Positions 11,748 to 23,374 of a stretch of 64,000 nt of DNA are shown piece after piece. The stretch is taken from NCBI GenBank assembly GCA_016271365.2, contig CM028129.1, positions 1,007,017,501 to 1,007,081,500 of the forward strand. The letters run 5' to 3'. Positions within the stretch are counted from its first letter, which is position 1. Every line of letters starts with the position of its first letter. The stretch comes from Neoceratodus forsteri (lineage: Eukaryota; Chordata; Ceratodontiformes; Ceratodontidae). Below the pieces are notes generated by a model. That model saw only the letters and a list, made by a program, of their open reading frames with translations, was not told where the DNA came from and ran no database searches. A program made the position numbers and the translations under genes.

Positions 11748-11913
11748 GGATTTGTCTTATTTGTTGCATTATTGTGATGTAAGTGTGGGATAACATGCAA
11801 ATCTGAGAAGTCATATGACTGTGGGTTAGAAATGCTAGCTATCAGTCTGCAACAACTTAACATACACTTACTGTACATCACAATAATCCAACAAATAAAA
11901 GACAAACTTCTCT
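11748..11913. mobile_element. Foldback, MITE-like hairpin
   Basis: The left arm starting at 11,748 (TTTGTCTTATTTGTTGCATT, then ATTGTGATGTAAGTGT) pairs with the reverse complement of 11,866-11,911, with one short gap. About 80 bp of unpaired sequence lies between. The size (about 165 bp), lack of coding capacity and long inverted arms suggest a non-autonomous DNA transposon. I could not fix a target-site duplication. Confidence 0.6.
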
Positions 11914-12025
11914 AGATGACTAATATAGAAAGGATAACTACATAGGAAGAAAACGCTTACATTAAGATTGTTTTGCCCTTAAAAAGTAATTGAATTTCAG
12001 CATGTTCTTTCACAAATGTAAAAGT

Positions 12026-13138
12026 TTCTAAATGTATTTATTTATTTATCTATTTAAATTTTGGTAACCAGGTAAACCCACTGAGACCATGATAGTCCCT
12101 TTTTCAGGGGTAACCCGGGATTGATCACAGGTAAAATCATTCCATAAAGTTACAATACAGATACAGGTTGACATTACATAAGTCAGCACAGTATTTAACA
12201 GACAGTAGTACAGTGAGCATAGACTGATGTATATTAAATATAGCAAAGCTTATCATACAAATTCAAGTTAACATTTAGGCAATTTCCAAGATTTCAGCAC
12301 TCACTTACAGTACTCAGCGTAGGTTGATAACTAGATGACATTCGTGGTTACAGACAAAAAGGCAGTAGGGAAAGACAGGTAGCAGGAGAGGATTTGGTTT
12401 TCAATGATTGAAACTACATTGGTTAAGCTCTAGCAGATGAGCCTTAAGTTCCTTTTTGAAACACCTGAGGGAATTGCATGTTTGTACATTTTCTGGAAGA
12501 GCATTCCAGAGGGGTGGGATGCTGGCAGAGAACGACCTCTGTCCTTGGGGGGACCTAACTTTAGGCAGAGTGAGAAGCTGACAGATAGAGGATCTAAGGG
12601 GCCTGCTGTTGTGTTTAACAGATAATGTTTTTGCAAGGCTTGGTGGTGCATTGTCTGACCTTTGCTTGTAGGCTAAGCATAGGGATGGGTACTGAAGACA
12701 CCCTTTTTAATGGTGGCCAGGACAGGGCTTAGAGCACCTGGCAATGGTGATCCTTTGGCTGACCTCCCATGGCAAACTGGTGCACCCTGTGATAAAGGGT
12801 AGTAAGTTTTTGCATTTCCCCACCTTTTACTGTGAGTAGCACTGGTGACCCATACTGTAGGGTGGGCAGTAGGGTTCCAGTTGCAATTCTTAACCGGGAG
12901 TCCCGAGTGAGGAAAGGGCTAAGGATTTACAGTAGCCCCAGTTTCTCATTCAGTGTCTTGGTCAGTAGTTTGATATGCATCTTGTAAGTGAAATTCTGGT
13001 CTAATATAATGCCTATGTACTTTACTGTGTCTACTACCTCAATCCTTGTGCCATTAGAGTGGCTTGGAGTTAGAATTGAGGTTCTGTCTTGCCCTAGGCT
13101 TGAAGGGCTGAATAGCATGGCCCTAGGTTTTTTTTTTG
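12026..13138 (-). mobile_element. L2-a, 3' part
   Basis: Minus-strand 3' part of an L2-clade LINE. The left edge (12,026-12,060) is an AAATAAATAAAT-type tail on the minus strand, followed by a motif (GTAACCAGG ... CCCTTTTTCAGGGGTAACCC) that recurs at the ends of L2-c and L2-d. RT C-terminal homology is visible at 12,927-13,163: KPRAMLFS, VDTVKYIGIILD, LLTKTLNEKLGLL. Sequence of the same copy resumes at 16,490 on the same strand, with L1-a in between. No intact frame. Confidence 0.78.
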
Positions 13139-16100
13139 CTAGAAGATCAACTGCTGGACTCATTCAATGAGGTAAATGTCATACTTTTTCTTAAAAAGGA
13201 TAAGAATCAAGAATTATGTGGATTATATAGACCAATATCACTACTAAATAGTGATTATAAGATCTTTGCAAAATTATTAGCAAACAGATTTGCAAAAGCT
13301 GTTCCTAAATTAATTCATAATGATTAGGTTGGATTGATAGAAAATAGATGTTTACAATATAATACACCTAGGGCATATGCAGTTATACAGACTATGGCTG
13401 GAAAAGACACTGCACTCATCTCATTAAATGCCGAGAAGGCCTTTGACAGGGTGCAGTGGCAGTTCCTATTAGAAGTTATGAATGCCTGTGTATTAGAAGG
13501 AAGTTTTAAAAGCTGGATACAATTAATATATGCAGCTCCTCAGGCAAGAATAAAAAACTTATAGCTTCCTGTCCCAACCAATAAGTTTACAGAGAGGAAC
13601 AAGACATGGGTGTCCTCTCTCGCCCTTATTGTTTGCTCTCTTTTTGGAACCTTTAGCTATTAAAATCAGAGAACAGGCAAGCCCAATTGGGATATCTACA
13701 AATAAAGGGTTAACCTCAATATTGCTTTATCCGGATGATATACTGCTAACTGTAGTGTCTCCTGATCAAACCTATCCTATAATATGCAGGATTTTGGAAG
13801 TTTACAGTATTCTTTCAGGATATAAAGTAAACTTGGAGAAAAGTGAAATGCTGTATTTAGGGGATATAAACAATATAGCTGATCCAGCATTAAAGAAAAT
13901 AAGTCAAGATAAAATTAAATATTTAGGGATTTTCCTGGCTATAAAAACAGATAAAGTATGTCATATAAACTATGACCCTACAATACATAAAATCAAAAGA
14001 GATCTAGAAAGATGGCAATATCTTCCATTAGCCTTAATAGGCAGGATAAATGTACTTAAGATGAATATCCTTCCAAGATTAAACTATTTGTCTGAATCAA
14101 TACCTATTATCCCGGGTAAACCCCTTTTCCAAGGACTGGATAGGGTGATCAGGAGATTTTTGTGGTAGGGAGGGAGAGTAAGGGTATCATTGGACAAACT
14201 CCGGTTAGATAGGGAAAAGGAGGGCTGGGCTGCCCTGATTTTTGGAATTATTGTCTAGTGGCACAGATGGAAATAATATATTATTGGATCCATCCACAGC
14301 AGGATGGAAACCTTGCAGGTATAGATTTTGAGGAAAAAATATTAGATAAACATCTTTCAAATGTTCTGGCATTGCATAAAACCAGGGCCGGGGTGATATC
14401 TATGGAAGCCCTAGATATACAGTCCACTCCACTTATACTGCCCTCGGCTATCCCGGGTAGTCGGTTATTTTGGGCATTTCTTGTTTTCCATTTCCCACTC
14501 CTATAGAAGCGCTGTTTAAAAGCACTGGCTATGACGTCTTAGAGCTGCTGTCTTTTTTGGGCAAATTTGACAAAATTAACAGCACTATTAGCGAGTATTT
14601 AGTGCTAAATGGCTCTACCTGTAGGTGTGAATGACATTGATTACAGTGTCTATTCCACCTGGATGCTTTCATTAGTGTCTTGTACAGTACCTTAAGGAGC
14701 CCCACCTGTGCAATTTCTCTATGGCTCTGCTCAATCAATCTGTACTATGGTAATTCTCTCCATGGCTTTGCCCCGGCGGTGCATTCACTCCCTCACCTCA
14801 GCTCCTTAGCCCGTCTAGTCTGGTGTCAGTCTGGCGCTCCGTACCCTCTCTCTTCTCCTCTTACCCAGGACTGTTCTCTCTACGGCTCAGCTCAATCCAT
14901 TGCATTCTTTAAAAAAAAACAAAGTGCTGATCGAAGAGCAGACCCCAGCTCTGTACCCTCTCTCATCTCCTCTTACCCAGGACTGTTTTCTCTATGGCTC
15001 AGCTCAATCCATTGCATTCTTTAAAAAAAACAAAGTGCTGATAGAAAGGCAGACCCCAGCTCTGTACCCTCTCTCATCTCCTCTTACCCAGGAGTGTTCT
15101 GTCTACATACCTGTACTACAGTAATTCTCTCCACGCCTCTGCTCGGACTGTGTTATGCAGATTTCCGCTGTCCCCTCTATGGCTCATTTTCCCCTTACTC
15201 GAGCAGCCCCATCCTCTTAGCAAGGTCCACATTTTTAACCTTAAGGGTTATATAATCCGCTGTCTATACTGGGCAAATGTACCTCACACAAACGCACTCA
15301 TTCTAAGCGGCTTTGACTGTAACTAAGATGACACTGCAAGCATGGATCCAGGCACTCAAAAATACGATCCTAAGAACAGTATTTCTAAACTGACTCCTAT
15401 TTATAAAAACAACAATTTTCCACCATTAATGGTTGATAATATTTTTGAGGTTTGCTATTATCAGAAACAAGTTCATTCAGTGGGGGATTTTTATGAAGGA
15501 ACTCAGTTCTTATCATTTGAACAGTTTCAAGATAATTATACAATACCAGTCGAACAGAGGTGGCAATATTTACAAGTAAAAAATGTTATCTATATAAAAT
15601 TAAAAATTAATTTAAGATAAATGTAACACCTCTGGAGGAACTGTTCCAAGGATTAGAATCTAATAAACATTTGATTTCCAGACTGCATAAATTCCTGGGA
15701 GAGCAATCATATCTTAGCCTGGAGACAACTAAAGCAGCTTGGGAAAAGGATTTGAAGGTTCCAATTATGGAAGAAGAATGGAAAAAAAAATATAAATATG
15801 GATTCTATACAGGTGAAAAATCATAAACTTTTACAAATTTGCTTTAATACCTTACAAAAACTTATCTAACTCCTTCCAGGTTACATACTTTTGATGCTGC
15901 CATCTCTGACCAGTGTCAGAGGTGTAGGCAAACAAGGGGAACATTAGCACACATGTTAGTATTATGTGACAAGATTAAGAAATACTGGGGGGATAGCTGG
16001 TTTTTGTTAGGGAAAACTATGGGTCTAGAAATATCATTTGATACAGGTATTGCTATTTTTGGCTTCACAGCCGGATTTCCTGAGCTGCAGAACTATCAAC

Positions 16101-16489
16101 TGGCATTCTTAAATATAGGTGTTATAGTAGCCAAAAAAAGTTGTTCTGCATCGTTAGAAAGATGTAGAACCTCCATTGTTTCTGGAGTGGTTTGTAAAAA
16201 TGTTGGACCACACCAGAATTGATAGGTCCATCCACATTATGGAGGACATCTATGATAAATATGTATAAATTTGGTCACTATTTCTGGCTAATTTGGACTC
16301 ATACTTGGTAATCAAGTTTGGCCCCTTGATGAAATTGCAATGATGCAAACAAAACTTCAAGAGAGAAGCTACTTCTGCAGAACACCAGATGGGGAATACC
16401 CTCTGGGAAAAGCAGAATTAGGAAAACAGTTCCCGAGGACTGAAGCACCCACTCACTGAGTTATTTCATCAGTACAAAAAAAAAATTAG
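13139..16489 (+). mobile_element. L1-a, 5'-truncated L1/Tx1-type LINE
   Basis: Plus-strand ORF2 remains. RT blocks: LCGLYRPISLLNSDYKIFAK (13,210-13,280), LISLNAEKAFDRVQW (about 13,417), active site YPDD at 13,728-13,739, SGYKVNLEKSEML (about 13,820), DKIKYLGIFL (about 13,905). The C-terminal part resumes at 15,340-15,600 (a PVEQRWQYLQV block) and 15,870-16,200, where CQRCRQTRGTLAHMLVLC gives the Cys/His motif near the L1 ORF2 C-terminus. About 0.83 kb of unrelated sequence (14,510-15,335, with a tandem repeat) separates the two. The copy ends in an A-rich tail at 16,480-16,489 and splits L2-a. Multiple stops make it dead. Confidence 0.82.
14510..15335. repeat. Non-LINE insert in L1-a, with ~113-bp tandem repeat (about 2.5 copies)
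   Basis: Repeat units start near 14,829, 14,946 and 15,058. Each contains TACCCTCTCTCATCTCCTC, TTACCCAGGACTGTTYTCTC, TCAGCTCAATCCATTGCATT, an A8-9 run and AAAGTGCTGAT. The third unit is partial. Flanks are CT-rich. The segment interrupts homology between the L1-a RT and C-terminal domains, so it is probably a later insertion. Family unknown. Confidence 0.75.
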
Positions 16490-18600
16490 TCAGCGCACTG
16501 TTCAAAGAGCTCAGGTCCTTGGAGGTCCTGCCGAGCACTGCATCATCCACATATAGGAGTATGTTCACCTCACCACAGTGATTTGGCATGTCGTTTATGA
16601 AAATAGAGACTAGTAAGGGCCCCAGGATGGATCCCTGGGGAACCCCATCGAGAAGTCTGCAGTTTTCAAATTGTGCACCTTGCCATCTGACAAATTGGGA
16701 TCTCCTTTGGAGGTAGTCAGTAAACCACCAAACAGACTGTCTAAGCCTATCAGCTTGAGTTTTGCTAGGAGCAACTGATGGTCTACCAGGTCAAATGCCT
16801 TGGTTAGGTCTATGAAGACTGACCTGGTGGACTGGCCTTTTTCGAGAGCTGTGAAGATGTAATGAGTGAGACAGACTAGGGCAGTATCCGTACCATGGTT
16901 TTTTTCTAAAACCATGTTGTATAGGCATAAATATGCCGTTCCTCTCAATGTAATCTGTTATTTGGTTATAGACAGCCCTCTCTAGTACTTTGCTAAGGAT
17001 GGAGAGGATCGATATGGGATGATAGTTTTCCACCTGTTCACATGATCTGTCTTTATGGATGGGCATGACCAGGGCAACTTTCCAGAGTGATGGAACGTTC
17101 CCTTCAAGGAGGGACCTGTTGAGCAGCCATGGGACTGGAGAAGCTATGGCTTGGGCTGCAGTTTTGAGCAGTCTTGGTTCCAGCTTGTCGTACCCAGCTG
17201 AACCATGGGGTTTTATGTTCATAAGTAGTTTTAGGACCTCATTTTTAGACACTATCTTAAAATGGAAGTTAGGGTAGGGTGGAGTACTATTAGAGTCTGG
17301 TATCGTGGGTGGGAGAGCCCCTGTACAGGGAGTCTTGAACTTATTTGCAGTAAGTCCATGAAGAAGGAGTTGATTGCATTGGCGGAATCTGAAGGGCTCT
17401 TTAGGCAGGCACCATTTGCTATTATAGCACATTCACCCTGGATGGGACTACCCTTGATGAGGGTGTTGATCTGTGACCAGAATTTCCTCGGGTCGGATAG
17501 ATTTTTTTCTGGAGATCTCTGAGGTAACTTTTTTTTTTTGGTGATTTGAGCTCTTTTTTTTACATTTATTTCATAATTCCCTGTATTGCTGCCAGGCCTT
17601 GGGTTGACATGTGAGTTTACAGTTCCCCAGGCCCTGTCTCTCTCCTTCATGAGTTTTTTTGATCCTGGGACAACCACCTAGCATTCTGACCTTTTACCCT
17701 GATTTTTTTCAGTGGGACATGCTTACTAGCTGTATAAAAGAAGTTGTTTATGAAGAATTCTAGGGTGGCATCTAGGCTTGGGGCTTGTTTGATGTAGGTC
17801 TAGTTCACATCTAATAGTGTGTCTAAGAAGGCTCCTGTGACAAAATTAGAGAAGTTCCATGCCCAGAGTATTCTTGGTGGGGGGGGGGGGCTTGAAAATA
17901 ATTTTTCCATATTGAGAACACGGGTGAGTGGTCACTTAGGGTGTCAGCAAAAGTACCTGCCAGTCTAATGCTGTCCGGCTTAGAGGCCAGGATCCAGTCC
18001 AATGTAGAATGGTTTCCTGTTTTAGTGTTCAGTCTGGTGTGCATGTGTATTAATTGAGTTAGATCAGCTTCTAGTAGCAAGTTCTTTAGTTCTCCCTTTG
18101 ACTGAGGCCCCAGTGTATATTGAAATCACCCAGAATCACCTTCTCACCCTTAGAGAGTTCGGGCAGTGCCGTGAGTAGCGAGTTCAGGGCAGCATCAGCT
18201 GCTTTTGGGTGGCTATAGATGCATCCGATTATCAGGGGTTTGGTACCTCCCATCAGCAGTGTTGTGAATATCATTTCACAGCAGGTGTTCTGTAGGGCTG
18301 GGGTTGTCACCTTGGTAGCAGTTAAGGAGGATCTTACGTAGATCAGGACTCCTCCTCCCATTTTACCCAGTCTGTCCTGCCTGAATATCTTCAAAACCTT
18401 TTCGCTCAGTCTCATGGTCAAGTACATGTGGTTTGAGCCAGGTTTCTGAGATTGCAACAATACCTGGGGAGTACAGATTCACCCAGGCTTCAAGTTCATG
18501 CATCTTTGGCCTCAAGCTATTGATGTTCATATGGGTTATTCTTAACCCTTTAGAGTTGACCCAGGTGGACTCCTTATAATCTTTTTACTTGGTTCACTGA
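16490..18600 (-). pseudogene. L2-a, 5' part: endonuclease and most of RT
   Basis: Reading leftwards: the endonuclease starts near 18,545 with HMNINSLRPKMHELEAWV and VAISETWLKP, then GGGVLIYVRSSL (18,350), ILGDFNIHW (18,120), LDWILASK and TLSDHSPVF (17,930-18,010). After a linker come the RT blocks: AGYDKLEPRLLKTAAQAI (17,180), SLWKVALVMPIHKD (17,070), SILSILSKVLERAVYNQI (16,990), IDLTKAFDLVDHQLLLAKL (16,790), GSILGPLL-like block and active site YVDD at 16,541-16,553. It continues at 13,138 after the L1-a insertion. At least four frame breaks. Normal role: target nicking and reverse transcription. Confidence 0.85.
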
Positions 18601-18775
18601 CCAACATGACTGTGTTCTTAATGGGGGGTAGGCATGGATTAGGTTAGTACACCTGTGTCTAGGGATATTAAATGTTTTCAGCTCACCAGGAGCCGTTGCA
18701 AACAACCACACATTTTGACCGATCCTCCCTTTCACCTTTATGTAGGAGCTGCTGAGACAGACATTGTGTTTTTTT

Positions 18776-19240
18776 ATTTTATTTATTTATTTATTGAGAT
18801 CTCGGATTACAACACCTTTGAACTGAAAGCTCTTTTACAGAGGTTCCACATCTGAGCAAAACAGGTACCGTACAATAATGACAAGACAGAACAAAAAATG
18901 GCAGGATACATAGAGAGCCAAAAATAGTACAGTCAGCTTGAGAGTAGCACTTCAGTTATAGAATTTAGTACATGTAACTAAGCTATGAGCAGCCAGGGGG
19001 CTTTGTTGTGGTTAGGGAGGGTGAGAGAAGCATGAGGGCATGGAGGGGGAGGGAGAGGTGAGTAGGGGATAGCGTGTGGGTGAGGGTGGTGGGGAGGGGG
19101 GGGCAAGGCCAAGGGTAAGCAGAGCGTAAGTGCTGATATTTACTAGCAACTAGTGGGAGCTTGTACTATGGAGTGCAGTCACAGCCACTAAGAGCAGTAA
19201 GGTGTTGGTGAAGCTTACATTTAAACTGACCAACGTTTGG
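18776..19240 (-). mobile_element. L2-b, short 3' fragment
   Basis: Begins with a minus-strand AAATAAATAAATAAAAT tail at 18,776-18,798 and ends with a short coding stretch (about 19,200-19,240, FKCKLHQHLTALS-like) that resembles the last residues of L2 RT. The rest is 3' UTR. It abuts the 5' part of L2-a, so it may be a separate small insertion. Confidence 0.55.
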
Positions 19241-19571
19241 TTCAGATTTTGGTGGAAATAAAAACTCAGAAACAAGAATATCAATCCCATGACTCTTCTT
19301 TACTGGGCTAGCTGGTATATAGGACATAACAGTTAATTCATCTGGTCACAGAGACCAAAATCATTTCAACATCTGCTACACAATTAATTATGGTACTTCT
19401 TTGCATATTCCTTGGCTTCAGAACTGCAGCTGAGGCCTGACCTATAACACTGTCCTGCACACTCCTGGTCCCTGTTGTTCTGGCCTTGCCAATCCTTTGG
19501 AAACATTCTGGTCCCACCTGTGCTACTGTAACTCTGAATCTTAGTTCCACTAATTCATACTTTGCTACCCT
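19241..19571. other. 0.33 kb without recognisable feature
   Basis: No coding or repeat homology found on either strand. Confidence 0.5.
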
Positions 19572-20175
19572 TTTTTTTCCTCAATAAAGGTTTTTATTTT
19601 TAAATAAATGTTCAACATTACAAGTTCATATATATTTCAAGATTACATACAAAAATACAGACCTTTTAATGCAATATAAGCAATGAGCTGTTATTAACTA
19701 TACAATATTATCCTACCTGACAGAACTTAGAGAAAGAAGAAGGACAAGAAAGAATGAAAAAAGGGTAATAAAGAAGAAGTTCATAATCAAAGATGACAAC
19801 AAGAAGAAAAGAATAGAGAGAAAAACTAATTACTAAAGAAATGAACACCAATCAAAATAGCCAATCTGCTTTATGCCACCAATAAGATTTTAATAATATA
19901 TGTAATCCCCTTAAGAATTCATCTGTTATGGAAATAGCATGTTAATAAGTTAGTTTTTTATATATTGCTCAATCATCATATATCTTCTAGCAAATTTTTG
20001 TGAAAGACCGTTCAGAGATAGAGCCAATTTCCCTGTTCTGAGAGCCTCAAGATATTGAGCTACACATTCTCTAAATGATGGAATTGTCTCTTCTACCCAG
20101 TATTTTAGTAAGCTGTGCTGACTGAACCTCCTGTAAGTATAAGAGAATATTTTTGTTCCTGCGTCCAACCTTCCT
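19572..20175 (-). mobile_element. L1-b, 3' end of an L1/Tx1-type LINE
   Basis: The left edge is a minus-strand A-rich tail (T-run at 19,571-19,579, then AATAAAGG and TTTTTAAATAAATG on the plus strand) resembling the L1-d 3' end at 49.25 kb. The frame 20,168-19,950 resembles a LINE C-terminus (WVEETIPSFRECVAQYLEAL), but the match is weak. L1-c at 23.4 kb could be the upstream part of the same copy. Confidence 0.5.
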
Positions 20176-20279
20176 CTTCATTAAAATGCCGTAAGATGCA
20201 AGTGTTTAGTGTCATTTTTATGTTGCTTGCACGCATGTGCAAGAAACATAGTGCCATCATCGGAGATTTCGGAGGTGTG

Positions 20280-20900
20280 TCACCTCCTCCTCCAATTCAG
20301 GCAGTGTGCTGGCAGGCACGGCCCTGTAAGCCAATGCATTTGGAGCTGTCTATGACTTACGCTCCAAAATGCAGTAGCACTCTGATTGAAAGGGGCTACG
20401 GCGGTGACCAGCGATAAGAAGCTGCTCACGCCGCAGCCTCGCCCCCCACTCTGCAGGCGCAAGGTGCTCGCACGCACTGTATAGCCAATGGGGTGCCCAA
20501 TCCCCATCGGCTGAGCTGCGCCATCTCCCCCAGTAGTTGGTGCCCGCTGGGGGCCCACCCCAACATGGCAATCAGTCCTTTGCCGGCGGGGTGCCCAATC
20601 CCCGTCAGCTGGCGCCGCCCCAACATCCTTGTGCACGCTGGGAGCCCACCCAGCGTGGCAAGCAATCCGGCGTCGTTTTTTTTTTTTTACCTGTAAGACA
20701 AAAATGGTCCAGCAGTGCTCTCCCAACCCCCTCCCACAACCTGCACCCACCCACTGCGCACCCAGCCTTCCCCACCCCCCCTCACCCCATACTTACCTCC
20801 AGACTCTGGTGTGACGATCTTCGGTGGACCGGGAACACGTCTGCACTCTTCAAAGCCGACCGCGAACTGAGGAAATGCCGGTAAGCTGTATAATGGGCTA
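20280..20900. repeat. CpG-rich segment with a ~98-bp direct duplication
   Basis: Two copies (about 20,483-20,580 and 20,581-20,672) share GGGGTGCCCAATCCCCRTC, GCTGGGRGCCCACCC and CATGGCAATCA-like words. The block is far richer in G+C and CpG than its neighbours and ends in a T15 run at about 20,676-20,690. ORFs over it run in all frames and differ between copies, so they reflect base composition and not genes. It could be a GC-rich SINE or MITE; family not identified. Confidence 0.6.
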
Positions 20901-20956
20901 GATAGGGGTTTCAACTTTATTGTATCTCAGCTATTTTTTGAATTTGACCAAATTCA

Positions 20957-21121
20957 ACATGGGGTTTTGGGACTTCTTCTCGAATGATAAACACTGTCAT
21001 GAAGAGCCCAGGCCCGGTGATTTCGCGCAGTGACTGTGCAGTGATCAGAAATCACCCTTCGGGCCTGAATACCACCATGACAGTGACATCATTCATGAGA
21101 AGGGCCAAACCCCATGTTGAA
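20957..21121. repeat. Imperfect 165-bp hairpin at the head of tandem array 2
   Basis: The arms begin TCAACATGGGGTTT (20,957) and end AAACCCCATGTTGA (21,121). Further inward, CACTGTCATG pairs with CATGACAGTG and AGGCCCGG/GTGATTTC with GAAATCACCC/CGGGCCT. The loop is near CAGTGACTGTGCAGTGATCA. The outer word TGTTGAAAATTTGG begins the first ~290-bp unit, so hairpin and array are physically joined. Confidence 0.7.
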
Positions 21122-22098
21122 AATTTGGTGCCAAAATCCAAAATGACTGTTTTACTTGCGCATGCGCTAGTAGTTCCTACGCAGGCTCATAAGTTCACTT
21201 AAATTTCAGTATTTTCACTCCAGATTTTCAACATTACCATTTTACCACACCTTCTTATGAGTAGTACAGCTGTCATTTTTCACATCTCACCCAAAATGTG
21301 TTTCCACCCATGTAGCACAGAATGGCACAGTCGGTGTGAAATCAATGTACGGGAAAATTAACAAAATCACAGTGACACTGTTCATGAGCAGAGGTCTTAA
21401 AATGGCTATGTTGAAAATTTGGAAAAATTCTAAAAATAACTGTTTCTACGAGCGGCATTGGCAGCAGTTCCTACGCACACCGTAGGTTTATAATTTTAAT
21501 ATTTCCACTCCAGATTTTCAACATTGCCATTTTTCCACACCTTCTTATGAGTAGTCAGCTGTCATTTTCACATCTCACCCAAAACGTGTTTCGCCATGTA
21601 GCATAATGGCACAGTCGTTGCGAACTCAGTGTATGGGACACATTAAGAAAATCACAGTGTCACTGTTCATGAGCAGAGATCTTAAAATGGCAATGTTGAA
21701 AATTTGGTGAAAGAATTCCTAAAAATGACTGTTTTACTAGTGTGCGTTGCACAGTTCCCACGCACGCTCGTAGGTTTGCGAATTTTCAATATTTCCACTC
21801 CAGATTTTCAACATTGCCATTTTACCACACCTCCTTATGAGCAGTACAGCTGTCATTTTTCACATCCTGCCCAAAACGTGTTTCCGCCCATGTAGCGCAC
21901 AATGGCGCAGTCGGTGTGCAAACTCAATGTATGGGACACATTAACAAAATCACAGTGACACTGTTCATGACCAGAGGTCTTAAATGGCTATGTTGAAAAT
22001 TTGGTGAAAAAAATCCTAAAAATGACTGTTTTACGAGCGTGCGTTGCACAGTTCCTACGCACGCTTGTAAGTTCGCAAATTTTCAATATTTACACTCC
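21116..22098. repeat. Tandem array 2, ~290-bp unit (about 3.4 copies)
   Basis: The word CCAGATTTTCAACATT recurs near 21,220, 21,510 and 21,800, a period of 290 bp. Units carry the same internal words as array 1 (CACAGTGACACTGTTCATGA, GTAGCGCACAATGG). The array ends at about 22,098 and is followed by the shared tail at 22,140-22,165. Confidence 0.9.
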
Positions 22099-22190
22099 AA
22101 TGACTTCCAAATACCTAAACAGCACATAGAAGCAAGCAACATTCGGCATTGACAAATGCTTGTTTCTTTTAGTATAGGAATGTCATTAAG

Positions 22191-22341
22191 CAAGCAATAA
22201 CACACGACGGGGTGTGGGTTATTGCCTGATAAGAGCACACCCAGGGGTGTACTAAGGCATGAGGCGCTTGCGCCGAGTGCCTTATGCCACTGGGCATGCT
22301 CTTATCAGGCAATAACCTACACCTCGGAGTGTGTTATTGCG
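22191..22341. mobile_element. Near-perfect 150-bp palindrome (foldback element)
   Basis: The left arm (starts GCAATAACACACGACGGGGT, then GTGGGTTATTGCCTGATAAG) is almost the exact reverse complement of the right arm ending at 22,341. Pairing continues inward through CACACCCAGGGG and AAGGCATGAGGCGCTTGCGC, whose centre CGCTTGCGCCGAG nearly closes the hairpin. With almost no loop the whole segment could extrude as a cruciform. Looks like a MITE-type foldback; family unknown. Confidence 0.75.
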
Positions 22342-22343
22342 CT

Positions 22344-23369
22344 TATAAAATGGGTCCCATAGTAAACAAACCAATTAAAAATGCACAGAAAAAGTGTGCA
22401 TAGAGTAAATAACGTGAGCATATTAGTAGAAAGAGAAAAAGTAGTCCTTATTGTGTTGGAATATAGCTATTTCATTAAAAGTCAGTACAGGGCTTTTGTG
22501 ATTGTCTGTCACTATACTGTATAGCCATGCACTGAAGATCTTGTACAGCAGGGTTAATTTAGTTTTTTATTAATGTTTTTTCCTTTTTCTAGATTTTTAT
22601 GTACTGAACGATTGCCCAGTTAGTTTCAGGTTACAGGGAGCGTGTGATGTTTCTCAGCAGCTGGTGCATGAGCGGTTCTGTGATAGTCTATACCCCAAAC
22701 AGAGACTCACAAGATACTACAGACTAGGGTTTTTCTTTTTCGTTTATGTGCGTGTTTGTAAAGAAATTATGCATTGTAGACTGATTTTTGTACGATGAGG
22801 CTGGGAGCAAGCGTGTCCCTCGCTACTCGCCGTACTTAAGACTGCCGTGATAGCACTTCTGGTTTTCGTGTTTCAGCAGCTCAGTCTGAACTGGGAGATT
22901 TAAATAAATTAGTAAATAACTAACAGTTTTGTGGGACATGGTAGAGGAGCAGTACTGCATCAGGTCTGGTGAGTTCTGGAGGTGCAAGTATGACAATTTG
23001 AAAGCCATGCCGTGCGGGACTCGCAACACTTACCAGATGAAGTTGTCCTGCTGCTGGGGTCAGTAATTGTTATTTTTTTAGCAGGAAAAGCAAACCAATT
23101 AAAATAAATTGTTTTCTTGTGGTGATGTGCACTGTAAATGATGGCACAAGTAACGGACATTGCTTTGCAGAATGGCAGGAGCAACGGGCACTGGTGCGTG
23201 CTTGTCTGTAAAAGCAGTTTAAACATGAGGGAGGTAATTGATATTTCCCTGTTGTGAGGTTGCCCAGGGAAGAAAAGTGCCAGTTGGCATAGATATCAGC
23301 TGATAAGGACACGGCTGGAAGGTCCTTTCAGCCAATCAGTTTGCAGCATTTATTTGACCCATTTTATAA
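22344..23369. mobile_element. Candidate 1-kb non-autonomous element with 14-15 bp terminal inverted repeats
   Basis: TTATAAAATGGGTC at 22,344-22,357 is repeated in inverted form (GACCCATTTTATAA) at 23,355-23,368. Inside the right end is a 21-bp near-palindrome, GGCTGGAAGGTCCTTTCAGCC, at 23,312-23,332. No coding homology lies between. The pairing may be coincidental because only one copy is visible. Confidence 0.35.
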
Positions 23370-23374
23370 AGTAA

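Larger units (their letters stand above)
10171..12025. other. 1.85 kb without recognisable gene
   Basis: No coding homology in either strand; short ORFs look random. Non-coding structure inside it (a diverged repeat pair at 10,901/11,211, a TG microsatellite, a hairpin at 11,748-11,913) is listed separately. Confidence 0.6.

Noticed and set aside
20280..20914. Many overlapping ORFs in the CpG-rich block
   Set aside because: Explained by high G+C; differ between the two duplicate copies and occur on both strands.
1..22098. Tandem arrays considered as a CRISPR-like array
   Set aside because: Units are contiguous ~290-bp repeats without unique spacers, in a vertebrate-type genome.
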